From Nymphaea colorata (taxonomy: Eukaryota; Streptophyta; Magnoliopsida; Nymphaeales; Nymphaeaceae), in contig NW_022204808.1 in the NCBI RefSeq assembly GCF_008831285.2, positions 1-31,921 of the forward strand: 31,921 nucleotides of DNA. The letters run 5' to 3'. Position numbers and translations under genes: made by a program. Position 1 is the stretch's first letter. Each line of letters begins with the position of its first letter. Under the pieces are notes generated by a model that was not told the origin of the DNA, made no database searches, and saw only the letters and a program-made list of their open reading frames with translations. Positions 28,893-31,921 of this stretch are shown here, in pieces.

Positions 28893-31728
28893 TCAAAAAA
28901 TAATCTTCAGCCCATCATTATACTTTTTTGAAGATTTAGGCTTTCGTTTTTAAGGCTATTATTTGCTTTATAAATCTTTCTTTTATTGTATGGATATCTA
29001 TTACAAATTGAGGCGACCTTTTGCGAAGGGACATTCAGGTCCAGCGTGGTCTATTCTTTGCATTTACTTCTTAAGAGAATAGAGAGTGCCAGTGACTGTC
29101 AAATAGGTAAGATTAGTAAGACCGAATCGGATTGCTCGTTCGTTTATCACCTTATTGAGACCTGATTTATGAATATGCTACTTATATCGAGATGAGAGAG
29201 TAAGGGGAAATACTCAAAGATGTTACTAAAGATATCGTTATAGAATTCGCTGACCTACGCATTCACTTATGAGGAGTATTTTGACCGAATTTAATTCATA
29301 TCTTTAAAGGACAATTTTTAAATTTTTTGAAGATTAAAAAATTTGCCATTATTAATGTCGGACAGCAGCATTAAGAGATTCAGTTTGGTCCCTCCCAGGT
29401 AGAGGCTTTTCATTTTCGGTAATTGATTTACCAGGCAAAGAGCCTCATTTGTTATTCCGGTGTAACCTAAGTTTAAATAGCTTATCTAGCTTTTATTTTC
29501 TATCTGCTGACTAAGGATGCTTTTAATCAGCTCATCATCCAAAAATCTGCATTCGACTGTATTAGAGTAAATGTACACAAGCTGAGAGCCTTGAGTTTTG
29601 CATCTTTTAAAAGGATAGATATATTCTCACCACCTAAGCCAAAGTATCTTTCTTAATCAAAAAATCTTTACATAGGATGAAAGTTTAGAGGGTTGGGATG
29701 GTCTTCTTGAAGGAAATCATATTGATCTGGACGAAACTCAGCTTCTTAAGGTTTTATAGTTAGCAAATTTGATCAAAGACTTGATAGCTGAATCCTTAGC
29801 ATTAGTCTGAAACATAAAAGATTTACTAAAGTATAAGGCTGAAGCTGTTTGGCAACATTTTAGCACCCCTGAAAGTGATTAGGAATCGAAGATGATTTCT
29901 AAGATAATCTTTTAATTACTATTGAAAAAGAACGCCTTTATTGTTGAAGCTTGACCTAGTTGCTGATAAAACACTTGCTAAAGTTTTCTCGATCTTCCGT
30001 CGAATTGTCCAAACATCACTCCCTCTACTCTTGCCTTCATGTGTTCTAAAATTTTTGCATATTGTCTTATATCTTATACTTCAATTTAGCTTTCCTAGAA
30101 TTCCAGCGGCCCACAATTGCCAATCCAAATGTTTTTTAATGAATGGCTCATGTAATATTTTTCAATTTACGACCATGAAGGCGCTTCGGAGTTGATGAGA
30201 TACTTATCTTATTGGAAATGTGTGGATTCGTTATATTTTTAGAAGAAATCAGTAAAGTTCCAATTAAGATAAAGCTCCTCAAGCTTAAGAGTGTCAATTG
30301 AATCGAAAAATTCCTTTTTGCATGGGAATTTGCAATTAAATGAAACACTTTTTAGCTACTTGAAATGGTTAAAACTAATTGGAGACTATTCTAAACTTTT
30401 CTTCTCCTATTTTTTCTCTTTATTGATCTAATTTTCATCATTCATCGCTCTCGCAAGCTCTATTTCTGAAGCTGAAATATCAGAATGTCTTTCAATGACA
30501 ATCTCATTCTTTTTGGACTGTTGATAAGACTTAATCGTATCTTCCACAAGCAGTTATCCTATTTCGTTGCATCCTACTTGTATTGAATTGAGTTTGTTCA
30601 GCATCTTCAGTTTCTTTCTCAGAAGTGACTCGTTTGGCATGTAGTTTAAGCTGATTGAAGTGATCTAATTTGAAAAGGAAGGAAAATGGTGGGAGGTGAG
30701 TTGATTCAAGACTCCTTCTTTGATGTATTTGTCCTTGCAATCTCTTATAAGTTCATCCCGATCTTTTTCTGCTTGGTTTGAGCTTTTCGGTATTGGGTTT
30801 TCGACGAATCTTTGCAAAAAAGTGGTATTAAGTAAGCTGAAATCTTCTGTCTTTTTGATTATTTGGTTGAGGCTCTTCTCTATATTTTCCATATGCTCGA
30901 TGATGATCATTTCTACTTCCTTAACAATCCCATTAAAAATACTTGCATCGTGAATACCGTCTAGGCTGGTATTGATTGTATTCAAGAGGTGGATTTTGTT
31001 GATGAGGACGTTTTGCTCTCTTTTCAGTTAGAAATATGAGCAATTAGCTTTTAGGTGCTCTTCGTTTTTTGATTTATAGTCACAGTAGCAGCATTGATTT
31101 TTACAATCGCAATAGCATTATTTTACTAATATTTCGTAAATTTGTTGGGACTTTTTGTCTAGATAAAACTACCTTAGTGTTGCAATCTAATCAAACACTT
31201 TTTTGCAAACCTGTGCTCTCTTTTTTTCGACTGCTTTTATTAATTGCCAGATGACCTTCATTGATTCATGCTTACGCTGGACAGCTTATTTTCAAAGAAA
31301 TCGTATTTGCGAACGTTGCTTTAGGAATACTGAGCTTCCTGTTTAAATTTAGTAAGTCCACTCTCAATGTTAGAGAGAAATTGATGCATGGGCGCATAGC
31401 ATTTTTTCTCGATAGGTATGGGTAATTATGAGCTTTCTCGCAAGTAGCATGATTAGCAGATCAAAAAGACGAGGCAGTTGTGCTCTTATTTTGATGCAAA
31501 CATGCTCTAAGTTCTAAAATATTTGAAGCCGCCTGCAAAATGGCATATCTCACATTTCATCCTTTTGATTTTGTTCATGAGGTAGAAGGGTGAGGAGGTG
31601 AGTTATTTATTTTAGACGATGGGCTGGTTGATCTGAAGGCACCTCTCGTATTCTTATATTTATTAGCGATGTGCGAGCTACCACTCCTAAAGGTTCTACT
31701 TTGCTTTCTGCAAATCAGCTAAATGCAT
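28893..31728 (-). CDS. Cys-cluster, coiled-coil and leucine-rich-repeat protein (911 aa)
   Basis: Six exons with five 20-nt introns (31256-31275, 29807-29826, 29652-29671, 29557-29576, 29162-29181); 911 aa, the most intron-rich gene here. Two Cys/His clusters lie near the N-terminus: residues 59-94 (KCEICH ... CESCY) and about 198-223 (ECYCDCKNQCCYCDY), probably zinc-binding and loosely like a B-box pair. A coiled-coil region follows (IVKEVEMIIIEHMENIEKSL). From about residue 480 leucine-rich repeats appear, clearest at LKALSLFECRFLDDELIKSI, ISYLNLGYTGITNEAL and MKSLYLGGTKLNLL. The tail is Lys/Glu-rich. The order resembles TRIM-like or RNI-type scaffolds, but no RING is evident. The third intron splits a codon so that splicing creates a TAA (Glu). 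The start lies 120 bp from the right telomere. Confidence 0.85.
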
Positions 31729-31735
31729 CTGTTTA

Positions 31736-31741
31736 ATTATA
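31736..31741 (-). promoter_or_regulatory. TATAAT-like element before the right-most gene
   Basis: Minus-strand TATAAT 7 bp upstream of the ATG at 31728, mirroring the arrangement at the left end of the chromosome. Role inferred. Confidence 0.35.
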
Positions 31742-31848
31742 TAATGGAGTTAGTATGTACTAATTTGACTCAACAACTCAACAAATTTCAAATGATTACC
31801 ATTCCACAAAATAATATATCAATGAATCAAGTCATATTAGATTAATGA

Positions 31849-31921
31849 GGGGTTGGGGTTGGGGTTGGGGTTGGGTTGGGGTTGGGGTTGGGGTTGGGGT
31901 TGGGGTTGGGGTTGGGTTGGG
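31849..31921. repeat. right telomere, (GGGGTT)n
   Basis: G4T2 repeats run from 31849 to the last base, with two GGGTT units. The 120 bp between the last gene start and the array is A/T-rich unique sequence. With the left array it defines the chromosome ends. Confidence 0.97.

Noticed and set aside
1-31921. Bacterial operon, phage, CRISPR or mobile-element content
   Set aside because: Spliceosomal introns, telomeres and eukaryotic families throughout; no direct-repeat arrays, transposase or integrase motifs seen on either strand.

Overview
The window is a complete linear chromosome. It opens with CCCCAA repeats (1-78) and closes with GGGGTT repeats (31849-31921), with about 31.8 kb of densely packed eukaryotic genes between them. 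It is most likely a macronuclear chromosome of a peritrich ciliate such as a Vorticella, Epistylis or Zoothamnium relative. Three things point there. (1) It has G4T2 telomeres at both ends. (2) Only TGA acts as a stop. TAA and TAG are abundant inside conserved genes and fall where the families have glutamate (CK1 GI-E-QSRRDD, kinase DIKP-E-N, amine oxidase LLL-E-A, MORN YEG-E-W), which is the peritrich code (NCBI table 30), not the Tetrahymena Gln code. (3) There are tiny introns: I placed 26, of which 22 are 20 nt, three are 21 nt and one is 22 nt. All begin GTA and end AG. The species is inference.

Every frame had to be re-read with UAR=Glu and the 20-nt introns removed. The result is 25 protein genes whose spliced lengths all divide exactly by three. 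CDS coordinates below run from ATG to TGA and include introns.

Left part (120-10263): a probable mitochondrial Oxa1/COX18-type insertase starting 41 bp from the telomere. It is followed by seven minus-strand genes: an unknown, a fused HMG-CoA synthase/HMG-CoA reductase, a short-chain dehydrogenase, a membrane-anchored PAF-acetylhydrolase-like protein, an unknown, a MORN-repeat protein and a small membrane protein. Middle (10275-20701): coiled-coil proteins, an 811-aa unknown, a membrane RING-H2 E3 ligase, an Aurora-like kinase, a p23 co-chaperone, a casein kinase 1, a head-to-head coiled-coil pair and a Rab GTPase. Right part (20741-31728): small basic or coiled-coil unknowns, a flavin amine oxidase, a TPR-like protein with a lysine/serine-rich tail, KIN17, and a Cys-rich LRR protein reaching to 120 bp from the right telomere.

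The genes are mostly unrelated housekeeping and signalling functions with no operon logic. The notable points are the synthase-reductase fusion, which joins consecutive mevalonate steps and uses a soluble bacterial-type (class II) reductase, and the extreme compaction: start codons of divergent genes 11, 20 and 38 bp apart, stop codons 16 bp apart, and a recurrent TATAAT-like element a few bases before many ATGs. I saw no rRNA, tRNA, CRISPR, transposon or virus-like gene.
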